A stretch of 64,000 nucleotides of DNA from positions 78,752,037 to 78,816,036 of the forward strand of contig OY759214.1 in assembly GCA_963662175.1 (NCBI GenBank), in the 5' to 3' direction. Under the pieces are notes generated by a model. It did no database searches. It saw only the letters and a list, made by a program, of their open reading frames with translations, and had not been told where the DNA came from. This document shows positions 1 to 10,889 of this stretch, piece after piece (the stretch's first letter is position 1; each line of letters begins with the position of its first letter). The stretch is from Aradus depressus (Eukaryota; Arthropoda; Insecta; Hemiptera; Aradidae). A program made the position numbers and the translations under genes.

Positions 1-224
1 ATTAACAATTGAGATGTTTGCATTTTGTTATGAATAAAAATAAAAATCTAAGCAAAATTTAACAGTTAATATTTTGTATATTACAAATAATGTAAAGAAA
101 TGAACACAATTTATATCGCTTCTTTTCTTCAAACAAAAATATTTTTTCTTTATATAAAATTTCGCGTCGCCAAGGAGCCTGGCAAAATTCATCTTGCCCG
201 AATCAAATTTAGGTTTTGCCCCGC

Positions 225-300
225 CGCTGATAGCGAGCTAGCCTATTAAACTCAAAATCGCAAGTTCAAAAAACGACCATGGCCTTAAGTTTTTTTTATA
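225..300 (+). mobile_element. SINE family 1, head remnant
   Basis: GAGCTAGCCTATTAAACTCA, AAATCGCAAGTTCAAAAAAC is a decayed head; CCTTAAGTTTTTTTTATAT follows as in other copies. Confidence 0.4.
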
Positions 301-1480
301 TGTTTATAACAGTCATCACATCACTAGAACTGTCAACTGTAACCTTCCCTTCAATGACTGCTACCCCCCAATGTTGCCAGTAATTAGGAAAAACATTAAT
401 ATTTATTATTATTCCAGATTGCCGGCATACACTGCAGGGTAACCAGAGTATCTCCTCCCCACACTGTGATATGATATGTTGAGATAAATTATAGTGCCCA
501 CATGTACTGAAAACAGTTATTTTATTTTGAGTGAGTGTTTATGCAATCTGGACAGAGAATCTATTATTATTTCGTTATTTATCTTATTATGAAGTGTGGC
601 AAATAGTTGTTTTGTTTTTGTCTTTGAATTTATATTATTTATTTCTTTATCAACAATGTAGTGAACTTTTTATTTTCATATTATTTTTATTTAAACATCC
701 CGTTCACTAAAGTGTATTTAAGTTAATCTTCAATACTATATAACTAATTTAATTATTTTTTCACTGTTGGAAGCTTATTTTCTTCTTGGCTACACATCTT
801 CACGCTTTATCAAAAAGGAGCGGAGGAGTGATGGTAAAAGTCGGAGAAGAAACGGCCGTCTGGTCGTCATTTATTGCATACACTGCCTAAACCGTAGAAG
901 ACATGTCAAAATGATGTACCTATGGAGAAATTGTCGGCAATAAAAAATTATTATTACTGTTAAGTCACAAACTGCCGGCTTCAAAAACATTGAACATTTC
1001 AACTTATTTCTAAAATAATGTAACATTAAATTACTAACTGGGCAGAAAACGTTAGTAGCCTACTTAAAGTTACTAATCTGTTTAAAGTTTCTTCGGGCGA
1101 AATCGGGTTACCTGCTATCGTTCAATAAAGTGAATAACAATTTTAAAAAAGGTTTGGTTAAGTCGACAACATATCAAGGTGGTCAGAAACATTTCTCTGA
1201 ATAATTCAAAAATCCATCCAATAAATCGTCTATTGAAGAAACACAGAGGCCGATGATGATTCCTTTCATATTTGAATAACGATTTGAAATCGGGGCCTAA
1301 CCATTACCGATGGTTCATGGAAATCGGCCACGGGGCCATTACCATTACCGACGGACGATATTACCATAATATTACCATTCTACCTTCGGGACATAAAGCC
1401 AAGAACAGGTTATACACTGGATACTTGTTCCTCAGTTTAAAGTCTTGTTAAGTCTATGATATATGGAGACAGTTATATAT
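301..1480. other. AT-rich region with a possible LINE tail
   Basis: 780-955 (ending GGCAATAAAAAATTATTATTAC) resembles the 3' end of the 13.4 kb LINE-like insertion. Otherwise no feature recognised. Confidence 0.3.
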
Positions 1481-1489
1481 TTTATGTTT

Positions 1490-1880
1490 GGGAGAGAACA
1501 TTTTTGAAGTAAAAAAATCGAAAATATCTTAAGGGTTCTAGTATTTTTCAATGGACGTACTGTTTACAAATGTTGTATAGAGTTACCGACTTAGGTGCCA
1601 ATGATGAAGAAGAGGCCGTAATCGGCGTATTAAGGATCTCCCAAAGACAAAGGATAGCCGACATAGATGCCACTGACGAAGAAGAATATTCAGCAAAATT
1701 AGGGTTTAACTCAGACAAATATAGCATCTGAGGCCCTAATCAGCATATTAAGGATCTCCCAAAGAAGATTCATCTGATCAGATTTTGGCCGGAAACTGAC
1801 GAAAATAAATATAAAATATTTTTGGGAGAGAACGTTTTTAAAGTAAAAAAACCAAGATATCTAGTATTTTTCAAAAGTAG
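1490..1880 (+). repeat. Imperfect direct repeat around short acidic frame
   Basis: GGGAGAGAACATTTTTGAAG (1490) recurs at 1826, and GTATTAAGGATCTCCCAAAG (1628) recurs as ATATTAAGG... at 1747. A short plus-strand frame (GANDEEEAVIGVLRISQRQR) lies between and is probably not a gene. Confidence 0.55.
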
Positions 1881-2154
1881 ATAAGCCCGGAAACAAGCAA
1901 AAATTAACTTTACTTCTGGGCCCGAAACAAACATCAGTTTTAGTCCTAATCAAACATTTTTCAAATAAAAGTTGTAGAAAAAATTAAAAGGCACATTTTA
2001 TATATGTATTTATATTCAGAAACCCTTATGCAAGTCAACTATTACTTTTTTTGGTTTTGGAGGGAGAGCAAAAACTTATTTATTAATTTGTTCTGACTTC
2101 TAACTTTTTTTTTTAAAGTTAAGGTACAGAGTAAGTAGAATTAATGTGAACAGG

Positions 2155-2440
2155 TAATGAGAAGTTATTATTTCACAGGTCGCAAAATAAAAATATAGTC
2201 CCACCTCTCAGAGATCTTATTATTTTAAGCTAGCCAGCTTTTGGGGTTGCCCCCATCATCAGGCAGTCTGATAAAACAATTTAAAAAACATAATTAATTT
2301 ATTTTTCATATAATTGAACACATTTTAAATTATGTTTTTAAAAAGTGTTTTATCAGACTGCCTGATGATGGAGGCAACCAACCAAGAAAGCAAAAAATAA
2401 TAAAATCTGTGAGAGATGAGGCTACATTTTTACATTGGTA
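2155..2440. mobile_element. Palindromic Penelope-like tail element
   Basis: Two inverted tail copies (left arm about 2158-2276 on the minus strand, right arm about 2340-2440 on the plus strand) face outward around an AT-rich spacer that is itself partly palindromic. The wording matches the tails of the 14.5-17.3 kb composite and the 60.0 kb tail: GACTGCCTGATGATG, GCTGGCTAGC, CTGTGAGAG. No coding sequence lies between the arms. It resembles a foldback element reduced to its ends. Confidence 0.6.
2230..2266 (-). ncRNA. Decayed hammerhead-like motif
   Basis: The minus strand gives CTGATGA (2262-2256), extra U, GGGG/CCCC stem with GCAA loop, but AAAA in place of GAAA (2242-2239), then AGC/GCT and CTA. 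Loss of the core G should abolish cleavage. The partner arm near 2352-2385 has lost stem II pairing. Confidence 0.4.
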
Positions 2441-3189
2441 CCTATGAGACTATGTAAACAGTAAGGAATAGAAGTGAACTGGCGAACATGACCTTCACAA
2501 AAAGACCAATGGGTCTGAAGGCCACTTCAACCAAACTTCAGAGAAAAAAGAAATAGGTTCCCAAATCGTGACTCGTCCTGCAGTTCAGAGGTCAAGAACA
2601 TCACTCAAGTATTCACTTTGTAACTCACCACCTTTAGCAAGTTTTCACCAAAATTTCATGTGACCCCTTCAATCTTGAAAAGAAAACCCGTCACGTTTTT
2701 GCACTCGCTCCAAACCCAGACCATTTGTGGTAAAAATGAATAATTGATTTACAGAGAGACTTTTAAATCCATATATTAAATACATTAATTAAATTAACTG
2801 AAAATCAAAAGGTGTCTTCCTTTTTGGAATCGGAATACATGAAATTCCTGTGAAAACTCAACATCGAATTTCTGACCGATTACATGACTTCCCTTATACA
2901 TCGTATTGCTAGGAAAGTAAAAAAGGGCTGCCTATATGTGAGTGACTGTTTTTCTGCCTGCCTGACATTATTACTTCTGACAGAATGAACATACCGTCAT
3001 GAAAGTTTATATGTGAGTCCCTTAAGGAGGACATCTTTTTCAGTCAAATCGGCCAAAAGGAAGATGGGTATCATAATGTAATGAATGTATCGACCCAAAA
3101 TGTATTACGAGGATTCAGAAGTATCTGTGTAAGCTTTTATTAACCAAAACAATTTAAACTGATTAATTTCTACGATTTTTCTATTTGCT
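2441..3189. repeat. Repeat A block
   Basis: GGAATCGGAATACATGAAAT, CTGACCGATTACATGACTTC and ATAATGTAATGAATGTATCG are repeat A words. No gene. Confidence 0.55.
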
Positions 3190-3352
3190 TCCGCGTGCTA
3201 GCCTACTAAGCTCAAGATCGCGGGTTCGGAACCCATACCTTAGTTTTTTTAACCTAGAGGTCAAAACCTTGAGCATTCAGTCCTTGAGATGGGACTTATG
3301 TAACAAAACCTGGTTGAGCAAAATTTAGTACTCTGTCAGTAGAGTTAACAGT
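3190..3352 (+). mobile_element. SINE family 1, degraded
   Basis: GTGCTAGCCTACTAAGCTCA, AGATCGCGGGTTCGGAACCC head with recognisable B-box, then a shortened body (GAGCATTCAGTCCTTGAGAT). Confidence 0.65.
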
Positions 3353-3394
3353 GAATGTATATAAACATTGGATGCTAAGGTCCCTAGGTGTACA

Positions 3395-3505
3395 TACCAG
3401 CCCATATCTATCCTTGTCTAGAAGTAAATTTAAAATTAATCTAGACTCTACAATCCAAGATTCTGGAAAAATTCCATATTATGATTATACGACGGCACAC
3501 TAAAT
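3395..3505 (+). repeat. Flanking repeat, copy 1 (partner 5890-6000)
   Basis: The segment from ATACCAGCCCATAT through TCTAGAAGTAAATTTAAAA to TATACGACGGCACAC recurs at 5890-6000 with scattered substitutions. The copies bracket the inverted-repeat element and part of the duplicated segment downstream. Confidence 0.7.
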
Positions 3506-3521
3506 ATATGCGTACTAAATA

Positions 3522-5241
3522 TACAGGGTGTCCAAAAAGTATGGAAACGGTCGAATTTCACGAAAATTTCAGGTCCGAATGCAAAAACAAAAAAATACAT
3601 GTCCAATATTTTTTCAAAAGCTATTTAACGACACCAATATTGACCCCCCCCCACCCCCACCCCACCCCCTGTGGGTGAGGCAGGGGGCAACTTTGGAAAG
3701 TTAAATGGGAACCCCTATTTTTTATTGCAGATTCGGGTTTCTTGCATCAAAATACGTAAGTTTTGTTCGAAACATTTTTCGAAATTATTGATTAAAAGTA
3801 CTCAAAATTCGAAAATTAAAACGTGTCCAAAAAGTATGTAAACGGTCCAATTTCACGAAAATTTCAGGTCCGAATGCAAAAGCAAAAAACACGTGTCCAA
3901 TATTTTTTCAAAAGCTATTTAACGACACCAATATCGACCCCCCACCCCACCTCCTGTGGGAGGGGCAGGGGGCAACTTTAAAAAGTTAAACGGGAACCCC
4001 TATTTTTTATTGCAGGTTCGGGTTTCTTGCATCAAAATACGTAAGTTTTTGTTCGAAAAATTTCTCTCGATTTGCATCAGATCATGTCGTAATCGTAATG
4101 ATAAGGTTTCTTCCCGATTTCAAGAGGAAAAACCTCTTAAGGTGAGGCCCCTTGCCTCTCACCGTCGGGGTGCATGTTTAAGGTGAGGCCCCTTGCCTCT
4201 CACCGTCGGGGTGCATGTTTAAGGTGAGGCCCCTTGCCTCTCACCGTCGGGGTGCATGTTTAAGGTGAGGCCCCTTGCCTCTCACCGTCGGGGTGCATGT
4301 TTAAGGTGAGGCCCCTTGCCTCTCACCGTCGGGGTGCATGTTTAAGGTGAGGCCCCTTGCCTCTCACCGTCGGGGTGCATGTTTAAGGTGAGGCCCCTTG
4401 CCTCTCACCGTCGGGGTGCATGTTTAAGGTGAGGCCCCTTGCCTCTCACCGTCGGGGTGCCTGTTTAAGGTGGGGCCCCTTGCCTCTCACCGTCGGGGTG
4501 CTTGTTTAAGGTGAGGCCCCTTGCCTCTCACCGTCGGGGTGCATGTTTAAGGTGAGACCCCTTGCCTCTCACCGTCGGGGTGCATGTTTAAGGTGAGGCC
4601 CCTTGCCTCTCACCGTCGGGGTGCATGTTTAAGGTGAGGCCCCTTGCCTCTCACCACGTAGGTAATAACGGCGGATTCCTTAATTAATAAGATGCTCAAT
4701 CTGATGCCCTTCAACTACTTGACGTGTCCCAATCTTACTTTATAACATAATGTTTTGTCTACATTATTTAATCCCGTTATTAATCCCGTTTAACTTTTCC
4801 AAGTTGCCCCCTGTCCCACCCACAGTACTTTTAAATATTGGTGTCATTGGATAGATTTTAGAAAAATATTGGACACGTGTTTTTTTTCTACCCTACAATC
4901 ATGAATTATTCATACCGAACGGCGTATCTGCGATTTTGTTTTTAGAAAATTTAATTTTCTAAATTTGAGTACTTTTTATCAATAATTTCGAAAAATGTTT
5001 CGAACAAAACTTACGTATTTTGATGCAAGAAACCCGAATCTGCAATAAAAAATAGGGGTTCCCATTTAACTTTCCAAAGTTGCCCCCTGCCTCACCCACA
5101 GGGGGTGGTGTGGGGGGGTCAATATTGGTGTCGTTAAATAGCTTTTGAAAAAATATTGGACACGTGTTTTTTTGTTTTTGCATTCGGACCTGAAATTTTC
5201 GTGAAATTCGACCGTTTCCATACTTTTTGGACACCCTGTAT
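3522..5241. mobile_element. 1.7 kb inverted-repeat element with TACAGGGTGTCC ends
   Basis: It starts TACAGGGTGTCCAAAAAG and ends with the reverse complement CTTTTTGGACACCCTGTA. The outer inverted arms are about 270-300 bp (3522-3815 and 4965-5241). A second, diverged direct copy of the arm lies at 3823-4075, and a partial inverted one at about 4785-4905, so the arrangement is two forward then two reverse copies. The centre is a 41-bp minisatellite. No transposase was found. Ends of the ACAGGGTG type also occur at 54652. The superfamily is not assigned. Confidence 0.7.
4139..4655 (+). repeat. 41-bp minisatellite, about 12.6 copies
   Basis: Exact period 41 (GGTGAGGCC at 4141, 4182 ... 4633). 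Units are almost identical, with a few substitutions near 4460-4560. Each unit contains GGTGAG ... CTCACC, so each can fold into a small hairpin, and the array is much richer in GC than its surroundings. It occupies the centre of the inverted-repeat element. There are no spacers, so it is not a CRISPR array. Confidence 0.95.
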
Positions 5242-5244
5242 ATA

Positions 5245-5571
5245 CTAAGATAAGATATAAACAACTGTGATTGTAGTGTCTGTAAATACCGCGAGAATGC
5301 AGCGTCGATAATAGTTTTCCAATTTGTTGTTGAAATGCTTCGATTCGTATTCATTTGTAGATTAAGTTTGTAATGTGGGGGCCATGGTGGCCGTGCGGGC
5401 TAGAGCGTAGGGCTTTGGTCGCATGGTCTCACCATGGTTTGCGGGTTCGAATCCCGTCCGGGAGTGAGTTTTATTTCGTAGATAGAACTCCCTCCCGGGG
5501 CCATGGATGTCTTAAATAATTATACATAACACATTGACATGGCTAATATGCACCGTTCATAAAGCCAAAAG

Positions 5572-5603
<32 letters not shown>

Positions 5604-5885
5604 GTAATGTAATAATGAAATAAGCTGTTCGGTATCTCCTGAAATGGATGGGTAAAACATTATATTATTTGTTGTGACAATATGACGACAAATATATTAT
5701 TTATTCATCGATATTTTCAGCAGTTATTATTATTATATATTAATAACAATATTATATAATATGATATAATAATATATTGAAATATTATATATTTTTTTTG
5801 TTGTGACGAATTTAAGCTATCGACATCTTAAACTAAATGTTTCTTACCAAAAGATCATTTTATAGTTTGTAATATTGATATTTTA
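5245..5885 (+). repeat. Duplicated segment, copy 1 (interrupted by SINE)
   Basis: From AAGATATAAACAACTGTGA through CCGCGAGAATGCAGCGTCG to GACGACAAATATATTATT, matching copy 2 at 6510-6925. Copy 2 has no SINE and so shows the pre-insertion state at this paralogous site. Confidence 0.8.
5377..5597 (+). mobile_element. tRNA-derived SINE with poly-A tail (family 2)
   Basis: The head has an A-box-like GTGGCCGTGCGGGCTAGAG and a perfect B-box GGTTCGAATCCC, followed by a body with CTCCCTCCCGGGGCCATGG and a long poly-A. A 13-bp target duplication, AAGTTTGTAATGT, lies at 5364-5376 and 5598-5610. Transcription by RNA polymerase III is inferred from the boxes. A degraded relative lies at 20115-20305. It is not a tRNA gene: the head is extended and carries an element body and tail. 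Confidence 0.85.
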
Positions 5886-5999
5886 GTTAAATACCAGCCC
5901 ATATTTATCCACGTCTAGAAGTAAATTTAAAAGTAATCTAGACTTTACAATCCAAGATTTTGGAAAAGTGCCATATTATGGTTATACGATGGCACACGA

Positions 6000-6509
6000 C
6001 GACAAAACAGTTCTTCCAGGCTTTTGTAAGGTTAAAGATTTATTCTATTTTTTTCTTTACCATGAAGAAAGGTCTTATCAAAGAGAGGTGGTCTATTTGA
6101 AGTGAGTGGAGCTTGTTTTACCAAGACCACATGTAGCTTGCTCCAGCTGAGACACACGTGGACCGGACAAAATGGGACATTTCATGAAATCTTCAACTGC
6201 TTCGTGTCCAAACGTATCTTCACTCTAGATTCCAGCACTATATTCGTGAGTCAACCATTTTTTCTTATCTTTTTATGGGCAGAACGTGTTTTTGTTGTTG
6301 CCGGGTTGGTATGGGGGAAGTTACCTATGTGATCGGTCAGAAATTGTTGTGTTAACATCTGCTTTAGTTTCAAAAATTTGCCGTGCACGGATTTTGATTA
6401 AAATTTATTTTATAATGTTACAATAAGAAAAGTAGTATGAGGAATTAAACTTTCAAATTTATTCTTCTTCAATTTCTTTTTTACATGAAATTATAGGTTT
6501 GTGATAGCT
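6000..6509. other. Unannotated spacer between duplicated segments
   Basis: AT-rich with a moderately GC-rich stretch at 6090-6330. It contains an open frame of 76 codons with no recognisable domain and no clear splice sites. I see nothing else supportable. Confidence 0.3.
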
Positions 6510-6925
6510 AAAATAAGATATATATACAACTGTGACTGTAGTGTCTCTATATACCGCGAGAATTCAGCGTCGATGGTAGTTTTCGAATTTGTTGTTGAAA
6601 TGCTTCGATTCGTATTAATTTGTAGATTAAGTTTCTCATTTAAAAATGAAAGAAGCTGTTCGGTATCTTCTGAAATGGGTAAAAACATTATATTATTTGT
6701 TGTGACAATATGACGACAAATATATTATTTATTCATCGATATCTTCAGCAGTTATTATATTATATATATATTATATTTTTTAGATTTACACTGTTATATT
6801 ATTTTCTTACACCACAAATTTTATTTATTGTGACTTCAAGCTATTGATGCATCTTAACCTAAATGTTTCTTACTAAAAGATCATTTTATAGTTTGTAATA
6901 TTGATATTTTAGTTCAATCCACTAC
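6510..6925 (+). repeat. Duplicated segment, copy 2
   Basis: Direct paralogue of 5245-5885 without the SINE. It ends with TTTCTTACTAAAAGATCAT and TTGATATTTTAGTT as in copy 1. Short reading frames on either strand are not supported as genes. Confidence 0.8.
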
Positions 6926-7539
6926 AACGGTAAATATGATCAAAAACAGCTGACATCACAAATAAAGATGTGTGTACTTGTGTGAGTGCGGTGCGCGCGC
7001 AACCATCCGACACACACACTTACAGATGCACATTAACGTGACTTATGCTCTGACGGTCTGATATAGCCACTACCGAGAGCTACGATGTTTACACATCAAA
7101 AAGTGTATATCGAATTGTGTATTGAATTATCGACATGAAATTCTATGTGTGAATCCAGAAACTCACAACGACGACAAACTAAGGATTTCAACCAAATCCA
7201 CCGAAAGGGAAGGGGGAGGCGGGAGGGCTTAACAATAATATTCTATTAACGATGCAATTAATGTATTGACACACAATTTCATATGTAAATATGAGTGAGT
7301 CAGAGGAAAGGTTCAACTTATAAATCCTAATAACTACTGAAGTAATGAATACAAGAAATTTTACATGTAAATCTGATCCCATAATGGCATGACGAATCAA
7401 TAATTTTTTAGCCAAATCGACGAAAAGGAATTTAAAATTTTCGATTCAGAAGTCTCTGAGTATATATAAGTGGTGGGCTGGTGTTTTACACCTAGGGACC
7501 TAAGGATCCAGTGCTCTTATCCCTTCCCTGGAAGCGCTG
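6926..7539. repeat. Unassigned spacer then repeat A
   Basis: 6926-7080 holds a purine/pyrimidine GTGTGTACTTGTGTGAGTGC stretch. 7140-7440 is repeat A; the minus frame 7188-7415 is repeat translation. 7460-7540 leads into the LINE 3' end. Confidence 0.5.
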
Positions 7540-8240
7540 GGCTTCCCCCTTATTATATTACCTGTATGTTTATACTACCTAAACCAAGCCCTTCATGAAG
7601 TGCTCAGTCTCCCAGTTTCCTTAATGAACCTGAGAATGCTCTCATAGTCCAATCTTCTAAAGTCCTCCTCTGCGATTACATCTCCATCAAAGATACGGAA
7701 TCTCGTTCGCAGATACCCAGGAAGTGTGCCGCCGTTTCGTCTTCTTCACCACATCTATCGCAGGTAGGACTGTCCTTGACTCCCACAGTGTGTAGGTGTC
7801 TATTGAACGGACCATGTACTGTGAGAACTCCAGCCAGTTCCCTGAGCTCGTTCCCTTTTGAGGTTCAGGATCACGTCTTTCAGAACTCTGGACTCCCCTC
7901 CCAGGAACATCTTCGACTGCCTGCATGTGGTCTTTTCTCTCCATCTACACGCCAAAAGATCCTTAGTCCATTCTTTAATACGGGTTCGGTATGCCTCCCG
8001 AGATATTCCCAGCACCGGACCTTCCTTGGCTAGTTGGTCTGCCTCTTTGTGTCCCTGAATCCCCGAGTGTCCAGGAACCCAGTAGAGTTCAATCTTCTTG
8101 CAGTTTCCTAGGGTATTTAACTGATTTGCGCACTCCCTTAGTTTTGATCTGATTTCCGCGCTGGCAAGTGCTTGGAGGCTGCTTGACTATCGGAGAAGAT
8201 TTGCACCTCCTCCATGTCACAGTCTCTGAGTAAGACATAC
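7540..8240 (-). mobile_element. LINE fragment: RNase H end and C-terminal zinc-knuckle segment
   Basis: Minus-strand translation gives LGNCKKIELYWVPGHSGIQG and HKEADQLA, the RNase H signature with its catalytic His and Asp. KEW..DLLACRWREK follows, then after a frameshift near 7840 GPFNRHLHTVGVKDSPTCDR and CGEEDETAAHFLGICE (a C..C...H...C motif), and a diverged tail ending near 7600. Shorter open frames in this stretch are pieces of the same broken ORF. The fragment is 5'-truncated and is flanked by repeat A. Confidence 0.8.
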
Positions 8241-9340
8241 AATGTTTTTCAACCAAATCGTTAAATTGTTTTCGACGATTTTAACAGAAATTGTATAACT
8301 AAAGAAGGGATCAAGCCAAACACTTCAATAACTGCCAATGTATTAAGTGTGTATCGACACAAATTTCAATATAAGGAATCAGAAGTCCGGGAGAGACAAA
8401 ACTTCGTTGAAAATTTCGTGTTGGGGAAGTACAACGCCAGTAATTCGCTGACGATTTTTATTTTTTATTTTTGAAATTAGATTGTCGGAAAAACATGAAG
8501 TTCTAGTGAGAACTCAACATTGTATACGAGTATACTGAACGTGTCGAATTTGATGACTAGAAACACGACGACACATGCAAGTTAATTGCCCGGTTGTCCT
8601 TGTATCATGATATTTATTGGAGAGAAGTTCTTCCGATAAGGAACTTGTCAGTTGGCCCGCATGACATAACTCTGACAGCAACTAAAGAACAGATGTCATC
8701 CATTGGCTCTCTCAACCCATTCAGCCAATCACATCAATAGATTATTATAACTACAAAATTTAGTTTATATTTAAAAGGTAAAAAATCGTTGGTGAATCAC
8801 CGGCAATGTACTTCCACAGAACGAATTAAGTTTTCGCTCGCCTTCCAAAACCAATCGACCGTTCAGGCTCAATTACTACTATATACTAAATTATGTATCG
8901 ATACATTCATTATATGGGCAGTTATTGGAATTTTTGAGTTGAGGCACCCTCTGTTCCCCCTTCCCTTTCGGCTAATTCCGCTGAAAATTAATATACGTCG
9001 TTCTTGTAAGACTCTTGAATTACATATGAAATTTCATGTCAATACATTCGTGTTAAGCCTCCCCCTAATCCCACCTTTCCTTATCGACCAATTTGGCTGA
9101 AAATTATTAGGTGTCGTTCTTAGAGAGTTCTTGATATACATACAAATAAAATTCTATGTGGATAAATTCATTCGTTCGGGAGTTATCCTCTACACAGCCA
9201 GAAAGATTTTTTTTTTTTCATTTTTAGACTCAGGAGGTCGGAAAACATGAAATTCCGTTGATAACTCCAAATCAAATTTCTGACCGATTACATAACTTCC
9301 CCTATACTTCCCGTGAAGTCAACGTTTAGGAAAATAAACC
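8231..9340. repeat. Repeat A block
   Basis: Mixed-orientation units with the family words TGGGGAAGTACA, GGTGAATCACCGG, TTTCGCTC, TCGACACAAATTT and AACTTCCCCTATAC. The plus-strand frame at 8789-9100 lies wholly in repeat units and is not considered a gene. Confidence 0.65.
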
Positions 9341-9349
9341 AAAAATGAA

Positions 9350-9640
9350 GAGATTGTGTTGAAATGTGCGGTGTGGCGGAGTGTAAGGAATGTGCCGACT
9401 GAGATGTTGTAAAGACGCAGAGTGGACAGTTTCCAGAATGTCACTGATGACTATAGTCACGTACAGAACCTGGCTTCTTTTTCCGAAACGGATTTCTTCG
9501 GAAAGGAAGATGGATCAATTCGTCACTGTACCAGTCTCCGTACATCGGGGATTCCATCTCGAGGAACATGAGAAGAAAATAAAAGATGAGGAAGCGTTCT
9601 ATTTTAAAAAATATCAAAGAAGTTTGGGTATCGTCAAGTA
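9350..9640 (+). other. Non-repetitive stretch with open frame of 83 codons
   Basis: 9390-9641 is open on the plus strand (MCRLRCCKDAEWTVSRMSLM ... HLEEHEKKIKDEEAFYFKKY). It ends in a donor-like CAAGTAAGT at about 9637-9645. The wording is not like the repeats on either side, but no domain is recognised. It could be an exon of an unknown plus-strand gene or chance. Confidence 0.2.
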
Positions 9641-10236
9641 AGTTTTCACTCTCCCTCCATAACCAATCGACAGTTTAGGCTAAAAAAATAATCGTTGACT
9701 TGCATAGGGGCTTCTGATTTCTCATACTAAATTTTGTGCAGATACATTCATTACATCAACAGTTGTTAGGTTTTTTGTGTAAAGCCACCCTTTTCTTTGG
9801 CCGATTTCAGTTGGTGGCTGAAAATCAACAGGTATCGTCCTTTCAGGGTTTTAAGCCCCTACTTCCAATCCCTTTGGACGATTTGACTGGAAAGGTGTCG
9901 TCCTTCTTGAAGTCAGATGGTCGGAAAACTTGAAATTCTGCTGAAAACTCAACATCGAATTTCTGTTCATTAATTTCATAAATTTCATTTTCATATAGCT
10001 GGAGAAGTAAAACAATCTATACTACCTACCGTCTATTGTCAACTCCTCAAATTGCTGTTGAGGTATCTTTGACTCTTTCTCTCCAAATATAGTTAGAATT
10101 TCTCAGATCGTCAGAATAAATTGTTGTGGGATCAGCAACAAGAGACAATACAACCGGAAGAAGGTTTACGGTGACAGTTGAGTTGCAACCGGAAATGTTG
10201 TCATTGATCCATTGAAAAAGGAGTCTGCAATGATGA
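9641..10236. repeat. Repeat A block and adjoining sequence
   Basis: 9641-10010 carries repeat A words on the plus strand (CTTGCATAGGGGCTTCTGAT, TACATTCATTACATC, GATTTGACTGG). 10010-10236 is unassigned. Confidence 0.55.
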
Positions 10237-10260
10237 GGGGGGGGGGGGGGGGGGGGGGGG
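10237..10260. repeat. (G)24 homopolymer
   Basis: An uninterrupted run of G on the plus strand between GATGA and AATTCACC. It can form G-quadruplexes, and its true length may be misassembled. Confidence 0.9.
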
Positions 10261-10627
10261 AATTCACCGTTTCACCGAAACCAAACAAAACCACCACTTC
10301 TTTTTTTCTCTTCCAAGTCGCTTACTGTGGTACACAACTCTGTTTTTCTTACTCAATTAAATAATTCAAAATTAATACTCAAACGTAGGGGAAAATATCT
10401 AAGAAAAAAATCGTCGGTCGTCCTTCCCGTGAATAAATGCACGAAGTTTTAGCTCTCCCTCTGAACCCAATTTATCTTTCCTTGAAAATCAATATGAGTT
10501 TTACTTAGGGACTTCTGAATCATAATATATTTCGTGTAGATGATGCATTCGTTACGTCGCCTGTTATTGGCGTTTTTTAGTTAGGCTTCTTCTCTGATTC
10601 CGCACTTATATTTGGCTGAAAATGTAT
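10261..10627. repeat. Short unassigned stretch then repeat A
   Basis: 10430-10625 carries repeat A words (GAATAAATGCACGAAGTTTT, CATTCGTTACGTCG). 10261-10430 shows nothing recognisable. Confidence 0.4.
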
Positions 10628-10878
10628 AGGTTAGTTAGTTTGTCACATCGCCTACTATCAGAGCACTCTTTTGTCGCTGTGATGGACATGAGCCCGACTC
10701 TACTATGGGAGTTCTAAATTTTGTCTACGCTAAATTGTTATTCACTTTAATGAGTACTTGGTATCGGAACTATCGTTAAACGTCCCATCAAAAGGATGGC
10801 GTGCTCAAGGTTTTTCCGGCCGGGTTTTGAACCCGCGATCTTGAGCTCAGTAAGCAAACAGCATACCACTGTCTTGTA
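10628..10878 (-). mobile_element. tRNA-derived SINE, family 1
   Basis: Minus-strand copy. The head has CTCAAGATCGCGGGTTC (B-box partly changed, GGTTCAAAACC). The body has GACGTTTAACGATAG and GAGTCGGGCTCATGTCC. The 3' end is cut before the usual CCCGGGCATGAGTC. Confidence 0.8.
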
Positions 10879-10889
10879 ATTGAATTTTT

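Noticed and set aside
4139..4655. 41-bp repeats as a CRISPR array
   Set aside because: Units are directly adjacent with no unique spacers, and the context is a eukaryotic genome.
4959..5354. 131-codon minus-strand frame as a gene
   Set aside because: It spans the inverted arm of the 3.5-5.2 kb element and a duplicated segment. The arm's other copies carry no conserved frame.
5377..5470. tRNA gene at 5.4 kb
   Set aside because: The head resembles a tRNA, but it is followed by a SINE body and poly-A tail with target duplication, and a clean cloverleaf could not be drawn.
8789..9100. 103-codon plus-strand frame as a gene
   Set aside because: It lies entirely in repeat A units whose words recur across the window in other frames.
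9390..9641. Tetraspanin large-loop exon
   Set aside because: It is on the opposite strand, and no CCG or other paired-cysteine pattern was found in either strand.
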